From the NCBI GenBank assembly GCA_001816835.1, contig MHDB01000013.1, positions 1 to 25,286 on the forward strand: a stretch of DNA of 25,286 bases, written 5' to 3'. Position numbers and translations under genes: made by a program. This DNA is from Candidatus Woykebacteria bacterium RIFCSPLOWO2_01_FULL_43_14 (GTDB taxonomy: Bacteria > Patescibacteriota > Microgenomatia > Woykebacterales > 2-01-FULL-43-14). Under the pieces are notes generated by a model, which worked only from the letters and a program-made list of their open reading frames with translations, made no database searches and had not been told where the DNA came from. Shown here piece by piece: positions 14,612 to 21,987 of the stretch (within the stretch, counting starts at the first letter, position 1; each line of letters starts with the position of its first letter).

Positions 14612-17600
14612 CACCAACTTAGATGTAAAGGACTTTGAAGCCTTAAGAATAATCCTTGCCTCGCCTGAAGTAATGAAAAATTGGTCTTTTGGTGAAGTTA
14701 CCAAACCTGAAACTATCAACTACCGGACTCTTAAACCGGAAAAGGATGGTTTGTTTAGCGAAAATATCTTTGGGCCAACCAAAGACTGGGAATGCTATTG
14801 TGGGAAGTATAAGCGGATTCGTTATAAAGGTATTGTTTGTGATAAATGTGGTGTCGAAGTTACCCAGTCCCGAGTTAGACGGGAAAGAATGGGGCATATC
14901 ACTCTGGCTTGCCCAGTAGCCCATGTTTGGTTTTTCAAAGGGAGTCCTTCCAAGCTTTCTCAACTTTTAGATATCACCCCCCGAAACTTAGAAGGAGTGA
15001 TTTATTTTGCTCAGTACTTGGTTATGGATGTAGATGAAGAAAAGAAAAATAAGGCTATCGAAACAGTCAAAACGCGTCTTGAGCAAAACAAAAAAGACTC
15101 TACCGAACAACTTGACCAGAAAATAAAAGATTTGGGCAAAGAATTAGAATCGGAAAAGAAAAAACTTAAGACTAAGGATAAAGAACATTTTGAGATTATC
15201 TCTCAGGAAATGACATTGAAAAGTAAAGCGAAAATAAGTTCCTTAAGAGATGATTTGGTAGCCAAGCAGACTCAAATCGAGGAAAGCTTTGACAATCTGT
15301 TCACCCTTATTGAAGGCATCAACCCCGTAACACTTCTCACTGAAGACGAGTACCTAAGACTTCGAGAAATGGACGCTGCGTCTTTCTTCAAAGTTGGTAT
15401 GGGTGCTGAAGCACTTCTAGCGACTCTTAAAGACCTAGATTTGACTGTTCTCGCAGGGGAACTTCGCAAAGAGGTAATTGAGAGTACCGGCCAAAAACAG
15501 GTAAAGGCTACTAAGAGGTTAAAGCTGGTGGAAGGCTTGCGATCTGCCAATGTGAAGCCTGAATGGATGATAACTAGTATTCTACCCGTAATTCCCCCAG
15601 ACTTGCGACCAATGGTACAACTTTCCGGAGGTAGATTTGCAACCTCGGATCTTAATGATTTGTACCGACGGGTAATCAATCGTAACAACCGGTTGAAGAA
15701 ATTGATGGACTTAGGCGCCCCAGAAATCATTCTTCGCAACGAGAAAAGAATGCTTCAAGAAGCGGTCGATTCACTGATTGATAGCTCGCAGAGAACGACA
15801 ACCAGAGCGGTTATAACTCAAGAATTACGATCCTTGTCAGACATGCTTAAGGGTAAACAAGGCCGTTTCCGCCAAAATTTGTTAGGTAAACGGGTTGACT
15901 ACTCAGGACGCTCTGTTATTGTGGTGGGTCCGGAACTCAAACTTAATCAGTGCCGGTTACCTAAGGAGATGGCGTTGGAACTTTTTAAACCTTACGTGTT
16001 ACGTGAGTTGATTGTGCAAGGCTTTGCTCCAAACGTCAAAAGTGCTAAGCATGTCTTGGAAAGACGTGGAACAGAGGTATGGGATATTCTGGAGTCAATT
16101 ACCAAGGACCACCCTGTTTTGCTTAACCGCGCTCCGACTCTGCACCGACTTGGTTTTCAAGCTTTCTTTCCTGTTTTGACAGAGGGTAACGCGATTGCTA
16201 TCCATCCTTCTGTCTGCGCTGGCTACGGTGCTGACTTTGATGGGGACCAGATGGCTGTGCATGTCCCATTATCAGCTCGTGCTCAAGAAGAGGCAAAAAG
16301 CCTGATGATGTCCACCCATAACCTTCTTCGACCAGCCGATGGTGAGCCAATTATGACTCCAACTAGAGACGTCTTTTTGGGGGTATTTTACCTTACCCAG
16401 ATTGATCCGAAACTGGAGAAAAAGGGCCCTTATTTTTATGAAGAAGCAATTTTGGCCAACCAGAGCGGCAAACTTGGTTTAAAGCAGCTTGCTGAGGTTT
16501 ATATCAACGGTGAGAAAGTAGAAACAACCGCCGGGCGAATGATCTTCAATGAAGCGTTGCCAGAGAGTTTTGGCTTTGTAAACAAGACTATTAAGGGATC
16601 AGACCTTAAAAAATTCCTGGCACGAAGTTACGATGAATTTGGTGAAGAAAAAACAGTTGAATTAATCGACGCCTTTAAGTTCTTAGGATTTTCCTATGTT
16701 AGTGTTTCTGGGGTTTCGATAAGTATTTTTGACGCCAAGATCCTTCCAGAAAAGCCCAAACTTATTGCCCAAGCGGATAAAAAAGTCGAAGAGATAGAGA
16801 AAAATTTCCACCGAGGGCTAATCACGCAACAAGAAAAGGCCCGCCTTAGCGAAGCTGTTTGGTCTGAGGTTACGGCTACTATAGACGAGTTGACTTGGCA
16901 GAACTTAGGCGACAACAATAGCTTGAGGATTATTCAAGAATCAGGTGCTCGGGGTTCTCGAGATCAGGTAAAACAACTGGCAGGTATGCGAGGTTTAGTC
17001 GCTGACCCAATGGGTCGAATTGTAGAGTTACCCTCAAAGTCAAATTTCCGAGAGGGCTTGGATATTTATGAGTATTTTACGTCGACTCGGGGTGCTCGAA
17101 AGGGTTTGGTAGATAAAGCCCTAAAAACTGCTGAAGCAGGGTACCTGACAAGGCGCTTGGTGGATGTAGCTCACGATGTACTTACTCGAATTGATGACTG
17201 TGGGACTAAAGAAGGTGTGACTCTTTCAACAAGTGACACAAGACAAGCTTCCTTGGGAGAACGTATTCTAGGACGATGTGTAGCCAGCGACGTTAAAGAC
17301 AAAAAAGGTAAGGTAGTTCTTAAAAAAGGTGAAGAAATAACTGAGGATGTGGTTGAAAAGGTAGTCGCAGCCGTCGGAGACTTTATTGTTGTACGATCGA
17401 CCTTAACTTGTGAAGCCAAGTACGGAGTCTGTACCCGTTGCTATGGCCGTGACTTATCCAACAAAAAACTAGTCGCTATCGGAACTCCAGTCGGCGTAAT
17501 GGCTGCCCAGAGTATCGGCGAGCCCGGTACCCAGCTTACGATGAGAACCTTCCACCTTGGTGGTATTGTTGGTCTTGATATTACCCAGGGTCTACCCCGT

Positions 17601-18293
17601 GTCGAAGAGTTATTTGAGGCTAGAACCCCCAAGACTCCGGCGCTTATGGCTGAGATGGCGGGCCGAGTAAATGTCCAAGAAACCGAGGAAACACGAAAAG
17701 TAGTCATTACTTCTACGGACACAAGCTCAAACAGCCCGGAAACGAAAGAGTACCTTATTCCAGTAGCAGCGGAACTGAATGTTAAAGATGGGCAACTGAT
17801 TACGGCTGGAGAGATACTTACTAAAGGACACGTGGACTTGAAAATCTTGCTTGAGACTAGGGGTATTAAGGCGGTTCAGAAATACATTATTGACGAAGCT
17901 CAAAGAGTTTACGAGTCTCAAGGTGCCCCTATTAATGATAAACACTTTGAAACGATAGTTCGCAAGATGAGCGAAAAAGTTCGGGTTGAGACGAGTGGGG
18001 ACACCATGCTTTTGCCTGGCGAACTCGTTGACCGAAACAGGTTTAAAGAAGAAAACGCCAAGATTTTGGCTGAAGGTGGCGAACCTGCCACAGCTAAGCT
18101 TGTAATCTTAGGTGTTACTAGAGCGTCTCTTTATACTGAAAGCGTTCTTTCGGCAGCTTCTTTCCAGGAGACAACCTCGGTCTTAACGGAGGCCTCCACG
18201 ACTGGTAAGGTGGATAGATTACTTGGCTTGAAAGAAAATGTGATTATTGGACGCTTGATACCAACTGGAGAGCGTGCTAGAATGGACGTCTAA
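14604..18293 (+). CDS. rpoC: RNA polymerase beta' subunit
   Basis: This is the catalytic Mg-binding subunit of RNA polymerase. It starts at GTG with a strong Shine-Dalgarno GAGGAGGT (14591-14598) inside the end of rpoB. Zinc site 1 is intact (CYCGKYKR and CDKCGVEV). About residues 140-240 hold a charged coiled-coil insertion. The active site reads GYGADFDGDQMAVH with the three catalytic aspartates D544, D546 and D548; the residue before Ala is Gly542 where nearly all polymerases have Asn. Bridge helix (NFREGLDIYEYFTSTRGARK), zinc site 2 (DDCGTKEG, CEAKYGVCTRC) and trigger loop (GEPGTQLTMRTFHLGG) are complete. The length of 1229 matches the class without the large E. coli trigger-loop insert. 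The 3' end also contains a good promoter for rpsL. Confidence 0.99.
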   Translation: MNSTNLDVKDFEALRIILASPEVMKNWSFGEVTKPETINYRTLKPEKDGLFSENIFGPTKDWECYCGKYKRIRYKGIVCDKCGVEVTQSRVRRERMGHITLACPVAHVWFFKGSPSKLSQLLDITPRNLEGVIYFAQYLVMDVDEEKKNKAIETVKTRLEQNKKDSTEQLDQKIKDLGKELESEKKKLKTKDKEHFEIISQEMTLKSKAKISSLRDDLVAKQTQIEESFDNLFTLIEGINPVTLLTEDEYLRLREMDAASFFKVGMGAEALLATLKDLDLTVLAGELRKEVIESTGQKQVKATKRLKLVEGLRSANVKPEWMITSILPVIPPDLRPMVQLSGGRFATSDLNDLYRRVINRNNRLKKLMDLGAPEIILRNEKRMLQEAVDSLIDSSQRTTTRAVITQELRSLSDMLKGKQGRFRQNLLGKRVDYSGRSVIVVGPELKLNQCRLPKEMALELFKPYVLRELIVQGFAPNVKSAKHVLERRGTEVWDILESITKDHPVLLNRAPTLHRLGFQAFFPVLTEGNAIAIHPSVCAGYGADFDGDQMAVHVPLSARAQEEAKSLMMSTHNLLRPADGEPIMTPTRDVFLGVFYLTQIDPKLEKKGPYFYEEAILANQSGKLGLKQLAEVYINGEKVETTAGRMIFNEALPESFGFVNKTIKGSDLKKFLARSYDEFGEEKTVELIDAFKFLGFSYVSVSGVSISIFDAKILPEKPKLIAQADKKVEEIEKNFHRGLITQQEKARLSEAVWSEVTATIDELTWQNLGDNNSLRIIQESGARGSRDQVKQLAGMRGLVADPMGRIVELPSKSNFREGLDIYEYFTSTRGARKGLVDKALKTAEAGYLTRRLVDVAHDVLTRIDDCGTKEGVTLSTSDTRQASLGERILGRCVASDVKDKKGKVVLKKGEEITEDVVEKVVAAVGDFIVVRSTLTCEAKYGVCTRCYGRDLSNKKLVAIGTPVGVMAAQSIGEPGTQLTMRTFHLGGIVGLDITQGLPRVEELFEARTPKTPALMAEMAGRVNVQETEETRKVVITSTDTSSNSPETKEYLIPVAAELNVKDGQLITAGEILTKGHVDLKILLETRGIKAVQKYIIDEAQRVYESQGAPINDKHFETIVRKMSEKVRVETSGDTMLLPGELVDRNRFKEENAKILAEGGEPATAKLVILGVTRASLYTESVLSAASFQETTSVLTEASTTGKVDRLLGLKENVIIGRLIPTGERARMDV
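18255..18283 (+). promoter_or_regulatory. Internal promoter for rpsL-rpsG inside the rpoC end
   Basis: TTGATA (18255-18260), a 17-bp spacer with TG at 18275-18276, and TAGAAT (18278-18283) lie in the last codons of rpoC. The rpsL ATG is 12 bases downstream and has no Shine-Dalgarno sequence. The match is as good as the standalone promoters of this window, but it lies in coding sequence. Confidence 0.45.
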
Positions 18294-18295
18294 AT

Positions 18296-18718
18296 ATGCC
18301 AACGATTAATCAATTAGTTCGAAAGGGCCGTAAAAAAGTTCAAAAAAAGATAAAAGCTACCTCACTTCGTAGTAGTTTTAACGCCCGTGAGTTACGCTCT
18401 GTGCCTACAATCTCTCCTCAAAAAAGAGGTGTTTGTACTGTGGTTAAAACAATGACTCCCAAGAAACCAAACTCGGCTTTGCGAAAAGTAGCCAGGGTGA
18501 GACTTTCAAATCGTAAAGAAATTACGGCGTATATTCCAGGTATAGGCCATAACCTTGCTGAACACTCAGTGGTTTTGGTTAGAGGTGGTCGGGTTAAAGA
18601 TTTGCCAGGGGTAAAATACCATATCATTCGAGGCCATTATGATACTGCGGGAGTGGAAAATAGAAAGCAAGGCCGCTCACTTTACGGTGCGAAACGACCA
18701 AAGGAGGCGAAAGGTTAG
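18296..18718 (+). CDS. rpsL: Small ribosomal subunit protein uS12
   Basis: uS12 sits at the decoding centre of the 30S subunit and affects accuracy. The 140-residue protein has the expected PTINQLVRKGRKK start, the decoding loop TMTPKKPNSALRKVARVRLSN and the GGRVKDLPGVKYH loop. Both lysines where streptomycin-resistance changes are known (E. coli K42/K87 region) are unmodified. Compared with E. coli (124 residues) it has the longer N-terminal region, about 16 residues more, that many Gram-positive S12 proteins also have. The ATG is two bases after the rpoC stop; no Shine-Dalgarno sequence is visible. It is followed by a long hairpin and then rpsG. Confidence 0.98.
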   Translation: MPTINQLVRKGRKKVQKKIKATSLRSSFNARELRSVPTISPQKRGVCTVVKTMTPKKPNSALRKVARVRLSNRKEITAYIPGIGHNLAEHSVVLVRGGRVKDLPGVKYHIIRGHYDTAGVENRKQGRSLYGAKRPKEAKG

Positions 18719-18784
18719 GTTGTAGGTTTTAGGTGGTAGGTTGTAGGAGAACTAGCTACAACCTAAAACCCACAAACTATAACC
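18718..18784 (+). repeat. Inverted array of 7-bp repeats between rpsL and rpsG
   Basis: The left arm (18719-18746) is four tandem heptads GTTGTAG, GTTTTAG, GTGGTAG, GTTGTAG. After a 9-base spacer (18747-18755) the right arm (18756-18783) is CTACAAC, CTAAAAC, CCACAAA, CTATAAC, the degenerate reverse complement. The 10 bp next to the loop pair perfectly (18737-18746 with 18756-18765), and most of the outer part pairs as well. The element begins on the last base of the rpsL stop codon and ends 11 bases before the rpsG ATG. Confidence 0.8.
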
Positions 18785-18795
18785 TCAAGTGATAT

Positions 18796-19275
18796 ATGGC
18801 ACGAGGAAGAGTAATAACCAAAAAAGTTCTGGACCCAGATCCAATATACGACAGCCGACTGGTCACTCGGTTTATTAACCGGATTATGAAAGACGGCAAG
18901 AAGTCTGTAGCCCAAAAAGTAATGTATTCGGCTTTAGAAAAAGTAGCTACCAAAACTGGGAAAAATGCTCTAGATATTTTTGAAGTAGCCATGAAAAACA
19001 CTCAACCAAGGATGGAGGTGCGTCCTCGTCGTGTGGGTGGGGCTAGTTACCAAGTGCCTATGGAAGTCAGGGGCGACCGCAAGGAAGCCTTGGCAATTCG
19101 CTGGGTTATTATTGCAGCAGACGCACGCTCTAGCCGCGATTTCAGGACCATGGCAGATAAACTGGCAGCCGAGATAATTGACGCTTCGAATAACACGGGT
19201 GCGGCCATTAAGAAAAAAGATGACACCCACCGCATGGCCGAAGCGAACAAAGCCTTTTCACATTTCCGCTGGTAA
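18796..19275 (+). CDS. rpsG: Small ribosomal subunit protein uS7
   Basis: uS7 nucleates assembly of the 30S head by binding 16S rRNA and lines the exit site. The 159-residue protein is near the standard length and shows the family sequence throughout (PDPIYDSRLVTRFINRIM, NTQPRMEVRPRRVGGASYQV, ALAIRWVIIAADARS, DTHRMAEANKAFSHFRW). The ATG follows the heptad hairpin and has no Shine-Dalgarno sequence. In many bacteria fusA comes next; here six other genes intervene. The gene is probably co-transcribed with rpsL. Confidence 0.98.
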   Translation: MARGRVITKKVLDPDPIYDSRLVTRFINRIMKDGKKSVAQKVMYSALEKVATKTGKNALDIFEVAMKNTQPRMEVRPRRVGGASYQVPMEVRGDRKEALAIRWVIIAADARSSRDFRTMADKLAAEIIDASNNTGAAIKKKDDTHRMAEANKAFSHFRW

Positions 19276-19319
19276 GCCTCTTAATTAACTTTTCACCAAC
19301 CTATTTTTGATTGTTGTAG

Positions 19320-19343
19320 TATAATGCTCTCAGAATTGGAGGG
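19320..19343 (+). promoter_or_regulatory. -10 box and Shine-Dalgarno of the first inserted membrane gene
   Basis: A perfect TATAAT (19320-19325) lies after rpsG, with no convincing -35. GGAGGG (19338-19343) is three bases before the ATG at 19347. Confidence 0.45.
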
Positions 19344-19346
19344 CAG

Positions 19347-19634
19347 ATGACACCATTAATAGCACTGTTTATAATCGGGACTATTTTTTTGATCCTGATT
19401 GCGTCTTTGTCGATCGCTGGCGCGGCCCGAATGGTTCGGAGTGAGAGTTTGAGTTATGCTTTAGTGTGTTCTGGGTTTCTTGGTGTAGCGGGCGGGCTTT
19501 TCAGTGCAGGTGTGTTTGCAAATGTTTATTCGGGTTTTGCCTTTGGGGTCTTTGTTTTAATGGCAGTCTACAACTTAACTTTGTATTTTCTAAAGTTGCT
19601 TAATAAAATGCGCCCGCAAAGAGAAGTAGTTTAA
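19347..19634 (+). CDS. Small membrane protein with about three helices, unknown function
   Basis: The 95-residue protein is almost entirely hydrophobic: a first helix at about 3-25, a second at about 37-60 and a third at about 62-85, with a basic C-terminal end (KMRPQREVV). No family is recognised. It has its own -10 box and a Shine-Dalgarno sequence, and a strong terminator begins inside its stop codon, so it appears to be a single-gene transcript. The small soluble loops offer no hint of catalytic function. Confidence 0.75.
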   Translation: MTPLIALFIIGTIFLILIASLSIAGAARMVRSESLSYALVCSGFLGVAGGLFSAGVFANVYSGFAFGVFVLMAVYNLTLYFLKLLNKMRPQREVV

Positions 19635-19665
19635 CCCTGGCTATCTTAAGATGTCAGGGTTTTCT
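19633..19665 (+). terminator. Intrinsic terminator after the 95-residue membrane gene
   Basis: AACCCTG (19633-19639) pairs with CAGGGTT (19655-19661), with an inner self-complementary ATCTTAAGAT in the loop, followed by TTCTT. The first two bases of the left arm are the last two of the TAA stop. Confidence 0.7.
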
Positions 19666-19681
19666 TATGAGTTGCTTCCTA

Positions 19682-19690
19682 TGATATAAT
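19682..19690 (+). promoter_or_regulatory. Extended -10 promoter of the second inserted membrane gene
   Basis: TGATATAAT (TATAAT at 19685-19690) is a perfect extended -10 element. It is identical to the one in front of the actin-like gene at 5651-5659. Confidence 0.55.
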
Positions 19691-19720
19691 TCCGCTTAAT
19701 CACAAACGGAGGTGAGAGGT

Positions 19721-20026
19721 GTGGTCAATAGTTTCCTAATACCACTGGGCCTAATTACTTTGCTTGGTGGGATACTTTATGGTTATAACCGTTTCTTGGG
19801 AGAGATGCTTCGATCCAAAGCTGATTTCAGTGGAATAGCTCTTGTAATTTATCTTGTATCCATAGGTGTTTCTTCTGTTCAGCACATAGGGGCGGGATTA
19901 GCGATTTTGGCGGCTTTTTTGGATACAGGGTTGTTGATGGTTTTAGGTGCAGGCTTTTATCGACTGTTCAAGTGGGTTGATGAGAAATTTCATTTTCCTT
20001 TTCTAAAGAGGGGCAGTAATGGCTAA
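19721..20026 (+). CDS. Small multi-pass membrane protein, unknown function
   Basis: I place the start at the GTG at 19721 because the Shine-Dalgarno GGAGGTGA (19708-19715) is then five bases away; the GTG at 19712 would lie inside that ribosome site. The resulting protein has 101 residues and three hydrophobic segments (FLIPLGLITLLGGILYGY, GIALVIYLVSIGVSSVQHIG, GLAILAAFLDTGLLMVLGAG) and a basic C-terminus. No family is recognised. The stop overlaps the start of the DksA-like gene by 8 bases, so the two are translationally coupled. Confidence 0.7.
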   Translation: MVNSFLIPLGLITLLGGILYGYNRFLGEMLRSKADFSGIALVIYLVSIGVSSVQHIGAGLAILAAFLDTGLLMVLGAGFYRLFKWVDEKFHFPFLKRGSNG

Positions 20027-20414
20027 CGGGAACACAGCCGGCCTAAGAGAAGCTGGGGCGGAAAGAGCTAGACTAGACGTACTTAGAAGGAGACTTGAGG
20101 AAGATGCTGAGAGTCTTAGACCGAGAGACGGCGATAGTCTCTGTGGGTCAGACTTTGAGAGTTTAGTCTCTGCAGCCCAGACCGCGAACCAGCATGAAAC
20201 AGACGAGTTGCTTCGCAGGCGCTTGGAACGTCGTTTGGCTGATATAGAAAGGGTTACTCGGAGAATAGCAGAAGGGTCCTATGGCCTATGCAGTTCATGC
20301 GGTCAACCTATACCTGAGGAAAGGTTGGCAGCTATGCCAGATGCGACTCTTTGTGTTCCTTGTAGCCCGAGAAGTCATAGCCTTAGAAGAACCTCTCCTA
20401 GCCAGTTTGATTAA
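20019..20414 (+). CDS. DksA/TraR-family zinc-finger protein
   Basis: DksA-type proteins insert a coiled coil into the RNA polymerase secondary channel and alter promoter output, often together with ppGpp. The 131-residue protein has a charged helical N-terminus (about 8-90, forming the two arms of a coiled coil) and a C4 zinc finger: CSSCGQPIPEERL then CVPC. The connecting tip (about 33-55) reads RPRDGDSLCGSDFESLVSAA, which has acidic residues but not an obvious DxxDxA motif, so activity like that of E. coli DksA cannot be assumed. The ATG lies within the end of the preceding membrane gene. A terminator starts in its own last codons. A link to the neighbouring rpo genes is plausible but not shown. 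Confidence 0.85.
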   Translation: MANGNTAGLREAGAERARLDVLRRRLEEDAESLRPRDGDSLCGSDFESLVSAAQTANQHETDELLRRRLERRLADIERVTRRIAEGSYGLCSSCGQPIPEERLAAMPDATLCVPCSPRSHSLRRTSPSQFD

Positions 20415-20434
20415 TTTCAGACTGGTTTCTTTTT
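20402..20434 (+). terminator. Terminator of the DksA-like gene
   Basis: CCAGTTTGA (20402-20410) pairs with TCAGACTGG (20417-20425) with one wobble, followed by TTTCTTTTTG. The stop codon TAA (20412-20414) is in the loop. Confidence 0.7.
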
Positions 20435-20472
20435 GTCAAAAAGAAACCCAGATAAAATTTATCTGGGTTTTC
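20424..20472. terminator. Overlapping hairpins, probably a two-way terminator between convergent genes
   Basis: GGTTTCTTTT (20424-20433) pairs with AAAAGAAACC (20439-20448). AAACCCAGATAAA (20444-20456) mirrors TTTATCTGGGTTT (20458-20470) as an almost perfect palindrome. The second has T runs on both strands (TTTTC forward, TTTCTTTTTG reverse), suiting the forward DksA-like gene and the reverse gene that ends at 20459. The two stems share bases and cannot form together. Confidence 0.65.
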
Positions 20473-21130
20473 GGATTGATAGAATTCTATGCGGTTGCCT
20501 GTGAAGCAAACCTTGTAGAGCCTTCTCTGCCTCTCGAAGTTGATCTAAGGCTTGAGGGTTGATTTGCATTGTCTCTAACACTAGTGTGAGCGCACTCCTG
20601 ACCAGTTCTTGGTAGGGATAAGTACCTAGAATCATAGCTGCTCGCTCACCTTTACCGTACTCGTCGTGCAAGGCTGTATCAAAGTGAGTTTTACGTAACC
20701 AGGCGCCATCATTACGAAGATATACATACGCAGATGTACTCGGACTGGTATGAGGGGTAGTGTACAAAAGTACCAATCGCCATTCTACAGGTGTTAATTC
20801 TTTCCTAGTACCAATATAGGCGTGGGCCTGATAAAGGCTGCAGACGTATATAAAGACAGGTTTTAGTGCTTCGAATATTGCTTGAAGATACCCCTGGTAT
20901 CGTTTATGCCGGACTTCATCCAATCGATATAGATTGTAGCGAGTTCTATAAGAAACATTACCGTTAGGAAAAAGTCTGCCCAGTCCTGAAGCAGCTAGTA
21001 TCGAAGCTTTGAAAAGTATCTCATCCTTTACCGCGTTAGAGTAGGCAAAACCAAGCACATATCTTCCTGGTGCTACCTCCAGTTCCAGAGGTTCTCCAGT
21101 CCTAATTCCCATGAAATCTTCTTGGTCCAC
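20459..21130 (-). CDS. Unknown soluble protein, reverse strand
   Basis: This 223-residue protein is not recognised. It starts at a GTG (21128-21130) supported by a Shine-Dalgarno AAGGAG eight bases upstream (complement of 21139-21144) and by a good promoter beyond it. It has no clear transmembrane helix. The sequence is rich in Tyr, Arg, Leu and Ala; notable stretches are PGRYVLGFAYSNAVKDEILF, YRTRYNLYRLDEVRHKRYQG and VEWRLVLLYTTPHTSPSTSA, and a helical end (ALDQLREAEKALQGLL). It is the only reverse-strand gene in the window, with a two-way terminator at its end and a divergent YdcF-like gene at its start. The intact control signals argue for a real gene, possibly acquired. Confidence 0.75.
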   Translation of the reverse strand: MDQEDFMGIRTGEPLELEVAPGRYVLGFAYSNAVKDEILFKASILAASGLGRLFPNGNVSYRTRYNLYRLDEVRHKRYQGYLQAIFEALKPVFIYVCSLYQAHAYIGTRKELTPVEWRLVLLYTTPHTSPSTSAYVYLRNDGAWLRKTHFDTALHDEYGKGERAAMILGTYPYQELVRSALTLVLETMQINPQALDQLREAEKALQGLLHRQPHRILSIRKPR

Positions 21131-21158
21131 TGACTACGCTCCTTACTCGTAGCTTAGA

Positions 21159-21187
21159 AGTATATCCTATAAGCAAACAGATGTAAA
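21159..21187 (-). promoter_or_regulatory. Promoter of the reverse-strand gene
   Basis: Read on the minus strand, TTTACA (complement of 21182-21187), a 17-bp spacer and TATACT (complement of 21159-21164) precede the GTG start at 21130 with a Shine-Dalgarno in between. A 13-bp palindrome, CACACC-T-GGTGTG (21204-21216), lies between this promoter and the divergent one for ydcF and could be an operator. Confidence 0.65.
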
Positions 21188-21249
21188 GTGTTAAACTTAT
21201 CTGCACACCTGGTGTGGAACAGGTTCGCACATCGGGATTTTTAGCTTTC

Positions 21250-21258
21250 TGGTAAACT
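21250..21258 (+). promoter_or_regulatory. Extended -10 promoter of the YdcF-like gene
   Basis: TGGTAAACT (TAAACT at 21253-21258) ends six bases before the ATG at 21265. There is no Shine-Dalgarno sequence, so a leaderless transcript is expected. Confidence 0.45.
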
Positions 21259-21264
21259 AAATCC

Positions 21265-21915
21265 ATGAACTCTAGAGATATTGACCAGTTGGCGAAAAAG
21301 ATTTGGGATTATCATTTAATGCGCCAACCTTTAAAAAAGGCAGATTATATTTTTGTACTTTGTAGTAATGACCTTAGAGTTGCTGAATATGCAGCGAAGC
21401 TTTATCAAGATGGGTGGGCGCCAAAGATTATCTTTTCCGGTAATCGTGGGAGCCTGACCAACACCTGGCCTGAACCGGAAGCAGAGAAATTTGCTCAGAT
21501 CGCTATTAGGGAAGGAGTTCCCGAAAAAGACATCATTAAAGAACCGAATGCCACAAATACTGGAGAAAATGTAGCGTTTACTAGGAAACTTTTCCAAGAT
21601 AAAGATTTAGCAATAGGATCACTCATCGCGCTGCAAAAACCTTTTATGGAACGACGAGCCTATGCCACGATTAAGAAGCTGTGGCCAGAAATAGACTTTG
21701 TTGTTTCCTCTCCCCCAATTTCCTATGAAAATTATCCCAATGAGATTTTAGATAAAGAGTATTTGATCAATACTATGGTTGGAGACTTACAACGCCTCCA
21801 ACTATATCCGCTCAAAGGTTTTATAGTCCCCCAACCAATTCCAAAAGATGTCTGGGATGCTTATGAAAAGCTCGTTCAAGCAGGCTTCACCAAACACCTC
21901 GTTGTTCAATCCTGA
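21265..21915 (+). CDS. YdcF-like (DUF218) protein
   Basis: The 216-residue soluble protein has the DUF218/YdcF pattern: an early strand ADYIFVLCSNDLRVAEYAAKLYQDG, the strand-turn PKIIFSGNRGS, the EAEKFAQIAIREGVPEKDIIKE helix, the signature NATNTGENVAFTRKL and the later IALQKPFMERRAYAT. These proteins have a Rossmann-like fold; E. coli YdcF binds S-adenosylmethionine, and other members act in envelope or vancomycin-related (SanA) functions, but the reaction is generally unknown. No membrane segment is present, unlike SanA. The length and motif order are typical. It is divergently transcribed from the preceding orphan. Confidence 0.85.
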   Translation: MNSRDIDQLAKKIWDYHLMRQPLKKADYIFVLCSNDLRVAEYAAKLYQDGWAPKIIFSGNRGSLTNTWPEPEAEKFAQIAIREGVPEKDIIKEPNATNTGENVAFTRKLFQDKDLAIGSLIALQKPFMERRAYATIKKLWPEIDFVVSSPPISYENYPNEILDKEYLINTMVGDLQRLQLYPLKGFIVPQPIPKDVWDAYEKLVQAGFTKHLVVQS

Positions 21916-21916
21916 G

Positions 21917-21945
21917 TTGACTTTAAAAGCTATAGGATGTATAAT
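21917..21945 (+). promoter_or_regulatory. Strong promoter of the 156-residue orphan
   Basis: TTGACT (21917-21922), a 17-bp spacer and a perfect TATAAT (21940-21945) begin right after the ydcF stop. The leader contains a small hairpin, TTCGG (21956-21960) with CCGAA (21966-21970), and the Shine-Dalgarno AAGGAG (21975-21980) seven bases before the ATG. Confidence 0.7.
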
Positions 21946-21987
21946 TCCCAACATCTTCGGTAGAGCCGAACAATAAGGAGAGAAGAG

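Noticed and set aside
15272..15739. 155-codon open frame on the minus strand within rpoC
   Set aside because: It lies opposite a highly conserved gene, with no promoter or ribosome site, and its Arg/Ser-rich product is typical of antisense reading of rpoC codons.
20281..20562. 93-codon forward open frame across the DksA-like end and the terminator region
   Set aside because: It is out of frame with the zinc-finger gene, crosses the terminators and the convergent gene, and has no start signals.
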